A stretch of 64,000 bases of DNA, taken from JABAYQ01 sp042091225 (GTDB lineage Bacteria > Bacteroidota > Bacteroidia > Flavobacteriales > UBA7312). The translations under genes and the position numbers were made by a program. Numbering within the stretch: position 1 is the stretch's first letter; every line of letters starts with the position of its first letter. Where the stretch lies: assembly GCA_042091225.1 (NCBI GenBank), contig JBELHW010000004.1, positions 6,236 through 70,235 on the forward strand, given 5' to 3'. Of the stretch, positions 33,889 through 44,500 are shown one piece after another. The notes under the pieces were generated by a model, which was not told the DNA's origin, did no database searches, and saw nothing but the letters and a program-made list of their open reading frames with translations.

Positions 33889-35709
33889 ATGAAAGATTTC
33901 ATACGTGTGCTAAACTTTGTAAAACCATATTGGATTTATGGCGTTTTTAATGTGTTATTTAATATACTAACCGTTCTCTTTTCCTTGGTTTCTATAACCA
34001 TGATTATTCCTTTTTTAGGACTGTTGTTTGGAACCCAACAAAAAGTATATCAAGCACCACCACTTTCGTTAAATGCCGACTCAATTAAAGAAAACTTCTA
34101 CTTTCTCATTACCGAAATTATAGATGAGAAAGGACAAGTAGAAGCACTATTTTTTGTTTGTGGACTAGTTTTAACTATGTTCTTTTTACGAAATTTGTTT
34201 CGTTACCTTGCTCTATTCTGTCTATCTCCAATACGCAACGGTGTAGTAAGAGACATGCGAGATGAACTACACAAAAAAGTACTTACTCTACCCCTAGCCT
34301 TTTATACCGAAAAACGAAAAGGAGATATCGTATCTCGAATGACAGCCGATTTGGTAGAAATAGAATGGTCTATTATGAGTTCTTTAGAAATGATTTTTAA
34401 AGATCCATTAAACATCATAATTTTCTTAATTACATTGGTGGCATTAAGTCCACAGCTAACAATTTTTGTAGCTATTTTATTTCCTATAACTGGTTTCTTA
34501 ATTGCTAGAATAGGAAAAAGTTTAAAAAAATCTTCTCAAAAAGGGCAATCTAAAATGGGAGATTTATTGTCTATTATAGACGAAAATATTTCGGGACTAA
34601 GAATGATAAAAGCGTTTAATTCTGAAACTAAGTCACAACAGTCGTTTCAAAAAAATAGCGACGAATATAGGAGTGTCATGACAAAGCTTTTAAGAAAAAA
34701 AGACTTGTCTTCTCCAATGAGCGAGTTTTTAAGCACTATAGTTTTAGTTTGTGTAATGTGGTTTGGAGGCCAGTTAGTTTTAGGCAGAAAAAGTGATTTA
34801 TCCCCAGAAGAATTTATAGGCTATATTGTTATTTTTTCTCAAATTATTCCTCCTGCAAAATCCTTTACAAATGCATTTTACCACATTCAAAAAGGGAGTG
34901 CTTCTGCCCAAAGAATTGTAGAAATATTAGATACTGAAAACCCTATTAAAGACCCAATTAATGCGGTCTCTAAAAAAAGTTTTGAAGCATCTATTGAAAT
35001 GAAAAATATTTTCTTTCAATACGAAGATGCTGTTGTTTCAAATAATATTTCTTTCGCAATAAAAAAAGGCCAAACTTTAGCAATTGTTGGCGAATCTGGC
35101 AGTGGTAAATCTACCATTGCTAATTTTTTACCACGATTTTATGATGTAGATAAAGGAGAGGTTTTAATTGACAATACAAACATTAAAGATATTTCCTTGC
35201 AAGATCTTCGCTCTTTAATGGGCATTGTTTCCCAAGAGTCTATTTTATTTAACGATTCTGTTTTTTATAATATCACTATGGGCCAAGAAAATGCCAAATT
35301 AGAGGAGGTAATTGAAGCTGCTAAAACTGCCAATGCCCACGAATTTATTGAAGAAATGAGCCAAGGCTATCAAACTAAAGTTGGTGATAGAGGAAATAAA
35401 TTATCGGGAGGACAAAAACAACGTATTGCAATAGCTAGAGCCATTTTTAAAAATCCGCCAATACTAATTTTAGATGAAGCGACTTCGTCGCTAGACACTA
35501 AGTCGGAAAAGCTCGTGCAGGATGCTCTCAAAAAACTAATGAAAAATAGAACTTCTTTAGTAATTGCTCACCGTTTATCTACTATTCAAAATGCAGATAA
35601 TATTTTAGTGTTAAAAAAAGGCAAAGTAGTAGAGCAAGGAAATCACAATGATTTATTAGAGCAAAATGGCATCTATAAATCGCTACACGATTTTCAAATG
35701 GTAAATTAA
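33889..35709 (+). CDS. ABC exporter, MsbA-like half-transporter
   Basis: 606 residues: six membrane helices in the first 330 residues followed by an ATPase domain. Walker A is GESGSGKST (about 401), the signature LSGGQKQRIAIARAI (about 505), Walker B ILILDEATSSLD (about 524) and the H-loop IAHRLST. The fused helix-ATPase layout and lipid-flippase likeness suggest MsbA-type lipid or drug export as a homodimer. The insert after helix 1 (QQKVYQAPPLSLNADS) is longer than in E. coli MsbA, as is common in Bacteroidota. The following ispG has its own -7 element. Confidence 0.92.
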   Translation: MKDFIRVLNFVKPYWIYGVFNVLFNILTVLFSLVSITMIIPFLGLLFGTQQKVYQAPPLSLNADSIKENFYFLITEIIDEKGQVEALFFVCGLVLTMFFLRNLFRYLALFCLSPIRNGVVRDMRDELHKKVLTLPLAFYTEKRKGDIVSRMTADLVEIEWSIMSSLEMIFKDPLNIIIFLITLVALSPQLTIFVAILFPITGFLIARIGKSLKKSSQKGQSKMGDLLSIIDENISGLRMIKAFNSETKSQQSFQKNSDEYRSVMTKLLRKKDLSSPMSEFLSTIVLVCVMWFGGQLVLGRKSDLSPEEFIGYIVIFSQIIPPAKSFTNAFYHIQKGSASAQRIVEILDTENPIKDPINAVSKKSFEASIEMKNIFFQYEDAVVSNNISFAIKKGQTLAIVGESGSGKSTIANFLPRFYDVDKGEVLIDNTNIKDISLQDLRSLMGIVSQESILFNDSVFYNITMGQENAKLEEVIEAAKTANAHEFIEEMSQGYQTKVGDRGNKLSGGQKQRIAIARAIFKNPPILILDEATSSLDTKSEKLVQDALKKLMKNRTSLVIAHRLSTIQNADNILVLKKGKVVEQGNHNDLLEQNGIYKSLHDFQMVN

Positions 35710-35728
35710 ACCAAGCCTTTTTTTTTAA

Positions 35729-35736
35729 TACTTTTG
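35729..35736 (+). promoter_or_regulatory. -7 element for ispG
   Basis: TACTTTTG, 6 bases before the ATG at 35743. It supports that ATG over an in-frame TTG at 35734 that lies inside the element. Confidence 0.5.
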
Positions 35737-35742
35737 TTACCT

Positions 35743-37677
35743 ATGTCGAAACCTCTTTATTGCAATAGTTTAACTCAATTTTCAAGACTCAAAACTAGAG
35801 AAGTTATGATTGGCTCTGTTGGTGTTGGAGGAGATAATCCTATCCGAATTCAGTCCATGACAACTACCGATACTATGGATACCATTGCTACCGTTGACCA
35901 ATCTATAAGAATGATTGACGCAGGTTGTGAGATAGTAAGGATAACCGCTCCAAGTAAAAAAGAGGCAGAAAATTTACAAAACATAAAAGACGAACTTCTA
36001 AAAAGAGGCTATAACACTCCTTTGGTAGCAGACATACATTTTACTCCAAACGCTGCAGAAATAGCAGCTAGAATAGTAGAAAAAGTAAGGGTAAATCCAG
36101 GAAATTATGCCGATAAAAAGAAATTTGAGCATATAGAATACACCGATCAAACTTATACTTCTGAACTGTTACGGATTAAAGAACGATTTATTCCATTAGT
36201 CCGAATCTGTAAAGAATACGGAACTGCTATGCGAATAGGTACTAATCACGGTTCTTTGTCGGACAGAATTTTAAGCAGATATGGCGATACTCCTCTAGGA
36301 ATGGTAGAATCTGCATTAGAGTTTTTACGAATTTGTCAGCAAGAAGATTATCATAATATCATTTTGTCCATGAAAGCGAGTAACACTCAGGTAATGATAC
36401 AGGCTTATCGACTTCTGATTATTAAAATGAAAGAAGAAGGAATGGACTATCCTTTACATTTAGGTGTTACTGAAGCAGGAGAAGGGGAAGATGGAAGAAT
36501 AAAATCGGCTGTAGGAATTGGTACTCTTTTAGAAGACGGAATAGGCGACACCGTTAGAGTATCACTTACCGAAGAACCCGAGTTCGAAATACCAGTAGCT
36601 AAAGAATTAGTAGCAAGATATAACGACAGATCGAACCACGAGCCAATAGCCGAAATTGAAAATTATCCTATTGATTCCTTCAGTTACCAAAGAAGAAAAA
36701 CAAGAGAAGTACTAAACATTGGAAACAAAAATGTTCCGATTATAATGCACGACTTTTGTTTGAAAGAAAAAATTAAACCAGCATCCTTATTTGCTTTAGG
36801 ATACAATTATTCGGTGCCTTTAGATAAATGGAATATTAGCGATATGGCTTGCGATTATATTTTTGTTGGAGACAAAGAAATTGATTTTCAAATTCCAGGT
36901 ACTTTAGCAATTATTCAGAACTTAAAGGTATGGCAAAACAATTCTCAAAAAGAAAGGTTCTATCCCTTTTTATCTGCAAAGACATATTTAAAAGGAGGAA
37001 AATTCTCTGACAAAATGAATATGGTTTATGCTTGTCTTGAAGATATTAGCAGTGCGTTTATTCAAAAAATAAAAGCAGACAAAACCATTGTTTTAGTTAT
37101 TGATAGTTATAACAAACACGGAATGGCTGAGCAACGAAAATTATTTACCGAACTAATCCATCATTTGTGCGATGTACCTGTTATAATTGGCAGAGCCTAT
37201 GGTAATTTAACTACAGAGCAATTACAATTACAAAGTGCTACCGATATGGGGGCTTTATTAAATGACGGTTTAGGAGACGGAATTTTTATTGCAGCCCAAA
37301 ATTGTGGTTCCGATCAAATGATTAACCAAACAGGATTTGGAATTTTACAAGCTAGCAGAACTCGTATTTCTAAAACAGAATATATCTCTTGTCCATCTTG
37401 CGGACGTACTTTATTTGACCTTCAAGAAACTACTGCCAAAATAAGAGCAAAAACAAACCACCTAAAAGGAGTCAAAATAGGAATAATGGGATGTATTGTA
37501 AACGGACCAGGAGAAATGGCTGACGCTGACTACGGATACGTAGGTACGGGAGTAGGAAAAATAACTCTATATAAAGAAAAAGAAGTGGTAGGTCGTAATA
37601 TAGAAGAAAAAGAGGCAGTACAAGCACTTATAGACCTTATTAAAAAACACGGAGACTGGGTCGAGCCTGTAGCTTAA
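35743..37677 (+). CDS. ispG: 4-hydroxy-3-methylbut-2-enyl diphosphate synthase, long form
   Basis: 644 residues from ATG 35743. It performs the penultimate step of the MEP isoprenoid pathway using an iron-sulfur cluster. The TIM-barrel part starts with REVMIGSVGVGGDNPIRIQS and SMTTTDTMDT. An insert of about 250 residues in the middle makes this the long form found in Bacteroidota, Chlamydiae and plants. The cluster-binding part has YISCPSCGRTLFDL (about 547) and KIGIMGCIVNGPGEMADADY (about 578-597) with its Cys and Glu. With ispD at 54108 it shows that the MEP pathway is used. Confidence 0.96.
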   Translation: MSKPLYCNSLTQFSRLKTREVMIGSVGVGGDNPIRIQSMTTTDTMDTIATVDQSIRMIDAGCEIVRITAPSKKEAENLQNIKDELLKRGYNTPLVADIHFTPNAAEIAARIVEKVRVNPGNYADKKKFEHIEYTDQTYTSELLRIKERFIPLVRICKEYGTAMRIGTNHGSLSDRILSRYGDTPLGMVESALEFLRICQQEDYHNIILSMKASNTQVMIQAYRLLIIKMKEEGMDYPLHLGVTEAGEGEDGRIKSAVGIGTLLEDGIGDTVRVSLTEEPEFEIPVAKELVARYNDRSNHEPIAEIENYPIDSFSYQRRKTREVLNIGNKNVPIIMHDFCLKEKIKPASLFALGYNYSVPLDKWNISDMACDYIFVGDKEIDFQIPGTLAIIQNLKVWQNNSQKERFYPFLSAKTYLKGGKFSDKMNMVYACLEDISSAFIQKIKADKTIVLVIDSYNKHGMAEQRKLFTELIHHLCDVPVIIGRAYGNLTTEQLQLQSATDMGALLNDGLGDGIFIAAQNCGSDQMINQTGFGILQASRTRISKTEYISCPSCGRTLFDLQETTAKIRAKTNHLKGVKIGIMGCIVNGPGEMADADYGYVGTGVGKITLYKEKEVVGRNIEEKEAVQALIDLIKKHGDWVEPVA

Positions 37678-37766
37678 ACTCATCTCTATTTTCAAAAGGA
37701 TTGAATTTTAATCGTCCCAAAATAAAAACCCATCAAATTATTAAACAATAAAAAGGTATCTCAATA

Positions 37767-37799
37767 AAAAAAGCCCGAGCAATTTGCTCGGGCTTTTTT
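37767..37799. terminator. Bidirectional intrinsic terminator
   Basis: A 14-bp stem (AAAAAAGCCCGAGC / GCTCGGGCTTTTTT) with an AATTT loop sits between the convergent ispG and nucleotidyltransferase genes. It has A- and T-runs on both sides. Confidence 0.9.
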
Positions 37800-37814
37800 A
37801 TATGTTTGATTTAT

Positions 37815-38711
37815 TTACCACAAATCTTTAGGATATACTCCATTTTCTATTTGTTCGTGAATAGCCTCTACAGCCATGGGCTTATCTTCTTTATAAGTTA
37901 CCCCAAACCAATTGTCATTTGTTGGTATAACCTCAACTGCCATTTGACCACTCTCAATAAGATCGGTAACAACAGTAGGGATATAATATTCTGCTTTCGG
38001 ATCTGTACTATTTTCTCTAATAAAAGAATGTAAGCCTTTTTCGATATGAGAAAAAATAGATGGATGAAAGCCCCAATAATTCATAGAAACATTAGCGTTT
38101 CCATTAAGTTCTGTTGCTTTTAAATCCTTGTCTACATCGAAACAAACCTTATCTCCTACTCTAGCAATTTTAGTTCTTTCTATCACCTCCACTAGTTCGT
38201 TGTTTTGATTTAACTGACATACTCCTCTATTTACAGTGCCATGATCGGAAAGAGTGTTACTCAAGGTATAGCCTATCATAGACATTTTAGAAGGACTACA
38301 TTTATTTACCAAAAAATCGTACATTAATTTAAAAGATCCTGCACCATAATAATCATCGGCATTTATAACCGCAAATGGCTCATCAATAACGTCTTTAGCA
38401 ACTAATACGGCATGTGAGGTTCCCCAAGGTTTTTGCCTTTGCACTAAATCGACTCCTTCTAATTGATATTGAACAGGCTGAAAGGCGTATTCTATATCTA
38501 TTCTTTCTTTGAAGCCGTCGAATCTTTCTTTAAAAGCTGCTTCAAATTCTGTGCGAATTACGAAAACAATTTTTCCAAAACCAGACTGAATAGCATCATA
38601 AATAGAATACTCTATAATTGGTTCTTGATTTGGACCTATTCCGTCAATCTGCTTAAGCCCTCCATAACGACTACCCATTCCTGCTGCTAAAATTAAAAGT
38701 GTTGGTTTCAT
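37815..38711 (-). CDS. Sugar-phosphate nucleotidyltransferase family protein
   Basis: 298 residues with the nucleotidyltransferase start LLILAAGMGSRYGGLKQID (residues 5-23; Lys20 in GGLKQ), INADDYYGAGSF and NMNYWGF-like SMNYWGFHPSIF. The GMGSRYGG variant of the glycine-rich loop is usual for this Bacteroidota family, whose exact sugar and nucleotide are not known to me. The MIGYTLSNTLSDHGTVNRGVC and TEAKIGRV-like segments suggest a UTP- or GTP-type sugar activation. It stands alone between a terminator and the OmpA-family gene. Confidence 0.82.
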   Translation of the reverse strand: MKPTLLILAAGMGSRYGGLKQIDGIGPNQEPIIEYSIYDAIQSGFGKIVFVIRTEFEAAFKERFDGFKERIDIEYAFQPVQYQLEGVDLVQRQKPWGTSHAVLVAKDVIDEPFAVINADDYYGAGSFKLMYDFLVNKCSPSKMSMIGYTLSNTLSDHGTVNRGVCQLNQNNELVEVIERTKIARVGDKVCFDVDKDLKATELNGNANVSMNYWGFHPSIFSHIEKGLHSFIRENSTDPKAEYYIPTVVTDLIESGQMAVEVIPTNDNWFGVTYKEDKPMAVEAIHEQIENGVYPKDLW

Positions 38712-38739
38712 AAATTTTGTTTTTGAAATGCGAAATTAA

Positions 38740-40605
38740 TTAAAATTCGACGATAATAGATTGGATCTCTATCCTTCTTTCTGAAGCCGCATTTATACTA
38801 TAAACCGACAAACGTCGATTGTTAGGATTGTCACTAACCTCTCTGGCTGATTTACTCTCTCCCATTGGTAGTTCGTTAATTTTTATTCTACCCTCATTAA
38901 TGTAAGGAAGTAAAATTCCATTTTTAAACTCGGTTAAATAATTGAATACTGAAGATATTCTTCTCTTCGATATATTTTTATTGTATTGATTGTTGGTCAG
39001 TGGACTGGCAAATCCGATCAGATTTAGCTCAATAACTGCTTCGAGCTCCATCGCTTTAACTAATTGGTTAGCAAAAAGATTGAGTTGATTAAATCCTAAG
39101 CTTACTTTTTGATCGAAAAAACTTTTCATTTTTCGCTCCGATTGACTTTTTAAATTTCCGTTTAATGGAGCCGAGAATATTTGTACATATAGATTTTTCA
39201 AGTCATAAAAAGAATTGAAAGCATCTCCATAGCTAAGCGTGGTTGTGGTATCTAAACTTTTAGGGTTTGGTTCGTCATTATGGAAATATAACTGTAGTGG
39301 AAGTAATAATTGCATTTCTTGCACTAAGCTATCTTGTTGTTCGCAAATACAATAATCGCTTTTCTTGAATTGATAAATATCATTACAGCAACTTTCGTTT
39401 TCTATATATAGAGAGCCTATTCTGTTGGAAGAAAAATAACCAGAAAGAGGATCATTCAAATAAGAAATATAATACAAGTCGTTATGGCTACTATTAAGCG
39501 GAATACCTACATTTTTAGTTTGACTCCATTTGTTATCCCATTGATTTTCAAAAATATCGTAACCCCCAATAGTTGGATGAAAATTAGAACTGAAATATAA
39601 TTTTTTCTCTAAAGAATGATAAAAAGGAGTTACCTCATTGCCTAATGTATTTATAGCACTGCCAAGGTTATAGGCTTGTTGATCCATAGAAATAAACCAA
39701 ATATCTAATTCTCCAAATCCTCCTTCTCGATCAGAACTAATAAATAAGCCTTCTTTATCATCCCACAAAGCCCACTGAGGGTGGGTATTATTTGTCTGAA
39801 CAGGATTAAAAGCCGAACCCATAAGTGTCGGGATACTCCAGATACCATTATTTAGAAATGCTGTATAAATTTGACATTTAATTGCATTATCTTCTGTTTT
39901 ACATTTAGTAAAAAATAATTGAGTTTGATCAGGGTTAAAAGAGATGTTACCAACATGAAAATCATCACTGTTTAATAACTTAAGCTCCTGAATTTTGTTG
40001 GTCTTTGTAGCAGTGTATATTTTAGAATGATGGCCCAAATACTCTTCGGTGTTTCTTCCATCTGACTTTACTAAAGAGGAAAAATATAAAATGGAATCTG
40101 AGGGAAAAGGTCCAAAATCAGACTCTTTTGAATTTATTGGCTGTTCTAAGGAGTTAATCTCTACATCTTGAGGGCTTAATAATTTTGCTAACTCAGCACC
40201 TTTTAACTCTACAAGAGCTCTTTGATACCAAACGTCATCAATGTTGTTATAGCTAAAAATAAAATCTCTTAAATGCTGGGAAGCATTAGAGTAGTCTTCT
40301 AAACTTTTATAGTTTAACCCCAGCCAAAATAAGGCTAAAGGATTGTTAAGGCCCTGATCGGCATCCCATACTTTCTGATAAAAATGAATGCTCTTTTTAT
40401 GTTGGTTTGTTTTGGTATAGCTACGAGCTAAAGGATACCATAATTTAGAGTCTGTACTATCAGAATCAACGGCCATCTCTAAAAAATAAACTGCATTATA
40501 ATAGTCTTGATTCTGAAAATAATATAAGCCTTCTTGCTTAAGGTCAGTCTGACTAAAAAGCAAATGAGGCATTAAAAAAAGTAGTGAAATAATTATATTT
40601 TTCAT
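38740..40605 (-). CDS. OmpA-family protein with TPR and PD40 propeller regions
   Basis: 621 residues from ATG 40605, which overlaps the stop of the PorP/SprF gene by four bases; a GTG 15 bases earlier is inside that gene. Signal peptide MKNIIISLLFLMPHLLFSQ. TPR repeats fill about 25-140 (YYFQNQDYYNAVYFLEMAV, FWLGLNYKSLEDYSNASQHL). A PD40/WD40-like propeller follows at about 150-400 (FGPFPSDSILYFSSL, NISFNPDQTQLFFTKC, LFISSDREGGFGELDIW, KLYFSSNFHPTIGGYDIF). The end is OmpA-like (LNLIGFASPLTNNQYNKNIS, LSKRRISSVFNYL) and would bind peptidoglycan. The layout resembles PorE of the type IX system; here it follows a secreted protein and a PorP/SprF protein in one operon. Confidence 0.85.
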   Translation of the reverse strand: MKNIIISLLFLMPHLLFSQTDLKQEGLYYFQNQDYYNAVYFLEMAVDSDSTDSKLWYPLARSYTKTNQHKKSIHFYQKVWDADQGLNNPLALFWLGLNYKSLEDYSNASQHLRDFIFSYNNIDDVWYQRALVELKGAELAKLLSPQDVEINSLEQPINSKESDFGPFPSDSILYFSSLVKSDGRNTEEYLGHHSKIYTATKTNKIQELKLLNSDDFHVGNISFNPDQTQLFFTKCKTEDNAIKCQIYTAFLNNGIWSIPTLMGSAFNPVQTNNTHPQWALWDDKEGLFISSDREGGFGELDIWFISMDQQAYNLGSAINTLGNEVTPFYHSLEKKLYFSSNFHPTIGGYDIFENQWDNKWSQTKNVGIPLNSSHNDLYYISYLNDPLSGYFSSNRIGSLYIENESCCNDIYQFKKSDYCICEQQDSLVQEMQLLLPLQLYFHNDEPNPKSLDTTTTLSYGDAFNSFYDLKNLYVQIFSAPLNGNLKSQSERKMKSFFDQKVSLGFNQLNLFANQLVKAMELEAVIELNLIGFASPLTNNQYNKNISKRRISSVFNYLTEFKNGILLPYINEGRIKINELPMGESKSAREVSDNPNNRRLSVYSINAASERRIEIQSIIVEF

Positions 40606-41528
40606 AAAAAAGATGGACACGCTTGAAGGTTAGGTCTTAAGATTGTACTATGCTTAATATAATGAATAAATGAAATTTCCCAGGCACCGTAGTTGTTAGT
40701 AGCCGAAGAAAAATCGGATACATTTAAATCTATATTTAAGCCTACAAATGTTTGGTTAATTTTTGTTCCTAGGGCAAAAATTATGGCGTCTCCAACTCTA
40801 TGGTTTGCCGAACCGAAAAGAATAACATCTTGGTTTTGATTATTGATGTCGTAGCTTATTTCTGCTCCAACAATAAGTTCTTTTTGTTTTTGTTGCGAGC
40901 TAAAAAAAACAGAGGGACTTAAATTAACTTCATTAGTTAAATCGAGTTTAAGAACAGAAAAAAAATGGTGTTTTAAGGATAAAATATCTTCTTGATTTAA
41001 AAAAGAACGATTGGGAGAATTTATATGAAAAATAGAATAGCCAACTTGTAACTCTTTATAATTGTCAATTTCTATTTTTCTGTGTATACCTAAGCCTGTA
41101 TCAAAATATGATTTCGATAAAGAAACAATTGGTTCGTTAGGATTCAAAAACGTCAGCTCCGAGTAGTCGATTTTACGTTGTGCAAAACCCATTAGAAAGC
41201 CCAACCTCCATTTCGATATTAGCCTAGAGTACTGTAGGTTTAGCTGACTAAGAGACAAGCGAGAACTACCTGACTGATCAAAAATAATTTGACCACCTAA
41301 TCCATTTTTACCAAAAGGTGCATCAAGGCTTAAAGAGTTTGTACTAAAAGGTATAGTTACACTAGCCCACTGCTCTCTTTTTTGAGCGGTGATTCGCAAT
41401 TTTTCACTAATTGACCCTGTAAAAGAAGGAGAAATAAAAATCGGATTTTTAGTCCATTGACTGTAATGCACATCTTGGGCTAACAGATTAGTAGAAAACA
41501 AAAAAAATATAAGCACAAAATACCTCAT
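40602..41528 (-). CDS. PorP/SprF-family type IX secretion membrane protein
   Basis: 308 residues. Signal peptide MRYFVLIFFLFSTNLLAQ, then the family opening DVHYSQWTKNPIFISPSFTGS, which is diagnostic for PorP/SprF. Barrel strands follow to the end (GLNIDLNVSDFSSATNNYGAW). SprF is needed in Flavobacterium to secrete or attach SprB; relatives encoded next to CHU_C proteins are taken to serve those partners. The gene overlaps both neighbours by ATGA, with the CHU_C protein upstream. A specific partnership with that protein is an inference from position. Confidence 0.9.
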   Translation of the reverse strand: MRYFVLIFFLFSTNLLAQDVHYSQWTKNPIFISPSFTGSISEKLRITAQKREQWASVTIPFSTNSLSLDAPFGKNGLGGQIIFDQSGSSRLSLSQLNLQYSRLISKWRLGFLMGFAQRKIDYSELTFLNPNEPIVSLSKSYFDTGLGIHRKIEIDNYKELQVGYSIFHINSPNRSFLNQEDILSLKHHFFSVLKLDLTNEVNLSPSVFFSSQQKQKELIVGAEISYDINNQNQDVILFGSANHRVGDAIIFALGTKINQTFVGLNIDLNVSDFSSATNNYGAWEISFIHYIKHSTILRPNLQACPSFL

Positions 41529-44500
41529 CTGATCAGTGTTATATTTCCTTTAGAGTCAAATTTTTGATTTCCGAAGGTACATTGTGCTTCCAAGTAATAA
41601 TCGAATACTGCAGATGCTTGTTTCTTGCCCTTAAAAAATCCATCCCACTTTTGATCAATCTGGGTAATATGAAAAACTTTCTGGCCTAATCTGTTGTAAA
41701 TCATTATATCAATCTCTGCAATTAGAAGTTGAGGATCGTTAATTTCAAAATAATCGTTAATTAAATCTCCGTTTGGACTAAAAGCATTAGGTATTTCTAT
41801 TTTGTCGGAACTACAACAATCATCTTCAATTTTTGCAGTTACCTCACCTATTCTAGTACATCCGTTTGCTGTAGCTTGAACATAATAATCTCCTGGTGCA
41901 TTAATTAAAAATGAGTCTGTTATTTCGCTAGTTACAAAAGAAGGATTTGAAGACCATACTAAATCTGTGTTATCCAAAGAACTTGCAATTAAAAAAGTCT
42001 CATTACTACAATATTCTACTAAGGGACTGTAACTCAAATCGACATCAGATACATTTACCGTTTGTATAACCGTGTCGTTGCAATTGTATGCGGTACCTAA
42101 TCGAATATAAGTAATAGTGTCTAAGGGAAATGCTATCGCATTTGCAAGGTTTGGATCTTGAATATATGTAGAGGGAATCCAACTATAATTAAACTCATCT
42201 AAGGAGGGAGCATTTAAAGATATACTATCTCCTACACAAATATTCTGTGTATCTAACAATAAAAAAATATCTTCTCTTAGGCTAATTTCTATAGTTGCAG
42301 TATCAGAAATATTACAAGAAAGTGAGTCGGTAACAATTAAAGAAACTATATAGGCTCCTAAGTCCGAGTAATTGTGAATTGGCTGCTGCTCTTGACTAGT
42401 TTGTTGGTCTCCAAAATTCCAAAAAGAAGAAAAAATATTTTCACTTTCACTCTGATTAATAAAGGTTATTTGGTTAGAACAACTTACGGCTGGAGCATTA
42501 AAAGCAGCACTAATATCTCCTTCTACTATTATATTTTGCACTAAAGTATCACTGCAGCTTTCAAATGTTCCTACAAGATAATATGTAATTTCTCCCGATC
42601 CATCAGGGAAAAAAGTAGTAGAAGCCGAATTAGGATCTAACAAATTTTGATTAGGATACCATTGGTATTCAAAACCTGGAATTGGCACACCGGAAATAAG
42701 AATATTATCCTGATCACATAAAAAGATATCATCGGATTGTTGATATAAGTTAAACCTTACCTCTACTGGTTTTGTTATACTATCGATAAGATTACAAGAG
42801 ATAGGATCAGAAGAATATAAGGTAACATTAAAAACTCCTTCACTTTGAAATTCGTGAGTTGGATTAAATTCTTCGGATGTTTCTCCATCGCCAAAATCCC
42901 AAAAATAGGTATTATTATTACCTAAGCTCAAATTTTCAAACGTTACATTAGGATCGCAAGTAAAAGGAATGACTTCAAAATTTGCTGTTGTTAAAGGAAA
43001 TTCTGGATCAAATTTAAAAACCGCATTATTGCAATTAGTAGAGTTATTTTGACTAGAGTAAGCATTGGCTGTTGTTGGGAAATCAGAATTACCTCCACAA
43101 CCAGCACAAACCGATTGATAAACTATTCCTTGCTTGTCAAAACGACTAGTTCCTCCATCAACATGTTCGTTTGAAACATTTCCTCCAAAAAATGTTCCGT
43201 AAGACATTGTATTTCCGTTATCTTCTAGAATAATTAAATAAAAATCAGATCCGTCGGTTGTTGGCTGTATTGCGTCAAAAGTTGTCGATAGGTTAGTTGT
43301 GTTTCCACCTGGTCCTCCATTAATAACACTATTTGTATTGCCGCCCCAACCCGAACAATAAACTCTATTACAAGCATCTACCAAAAAGGCAGTAGGAGAA
43401 ATATCTATCTGTCCACTCCCTGAACCAAAAACAGTAGAAAAAATCAGAAAATCTAAATTAGGGGTAAGTTTTGATATAAATTGCCCACTATTGGGCTCAG
43501 AAAAATTAGCGTTTGAAACTAAAGTAAGATTTGGAGCCAAACTTTGACCAAAAATATAGACATCATCTTCGTTGTCTAATTCAATAAAATAGGCCTGGTC
43601 ATATTGATCGGAGCCATAATATGTAGAGGAAATAATAGAAGAACCATCTTTAGCAAATCTTGAAATAAAAGCATCGGATGGTCCTCCTATAAAATTTTGA
43701 GCGTAAGAATTATTAAATGTTTGAAAATCAGTTGAGGTAGTTCCGCCGCTAACATAAATTTCGTTTTCATTAAAAGATAAAGAGTATATAGCATCATCTG
43801 AACTCCCTCCCCAATACGAACTCCACTCAATAGAAGTTAAATCATTATCTAGTTTTACAATAACCCCTTCTTGAGCTCCATTGTTATTGGCCTGAATTGC
43901 TCCTCCTACAATAGGGAAATCATTAGAGTATGTAGAGGATGCGATATAACAATTTCCTTCCTGATCGATATCAATTTCTCCTCTAATTTGATCGGCATAA
44001 TTATACCTTAAAACTGCTGAGTTGTTAAACCCATCATTATCCGATCCTCCTAAAAAAGTAGAAGATAAAAGCTGTGAGCCATCCTCGCTAAACTTAGAAA
44101 CCACTATGTCACAGCCATTATTATAATTTATTCCGATACCATTACCTGCCAAAGGTGGTCCAGAATTAAATGTATTATCGTAGCTATTAGCCGTTGTAGG
44201 AAAATCTACGGACCCTGATGTTCCCATCATGTATAATTGACCTTCAAAAACAATCAGACTGTGTGGAACTTCATCGGAGCTTCCACCCAAATAAGTAGAA
44301 TAAATCAAACTAGAACCATCTTGACTGTACTTAGTTAGCACGATATCTGTTCCAATAACGCCCCCATTATAATTAGTTTGGTAAGCCCCCTCTGTAGTAG
44401 GGTAGCCAATACCAAATGTAACGCCACCAGCATACAAAAACCCTTGGTCATCGTTGGTAGCTGTAAAACCAAAATTACTTGCAGTAGAACCTGAAAATGT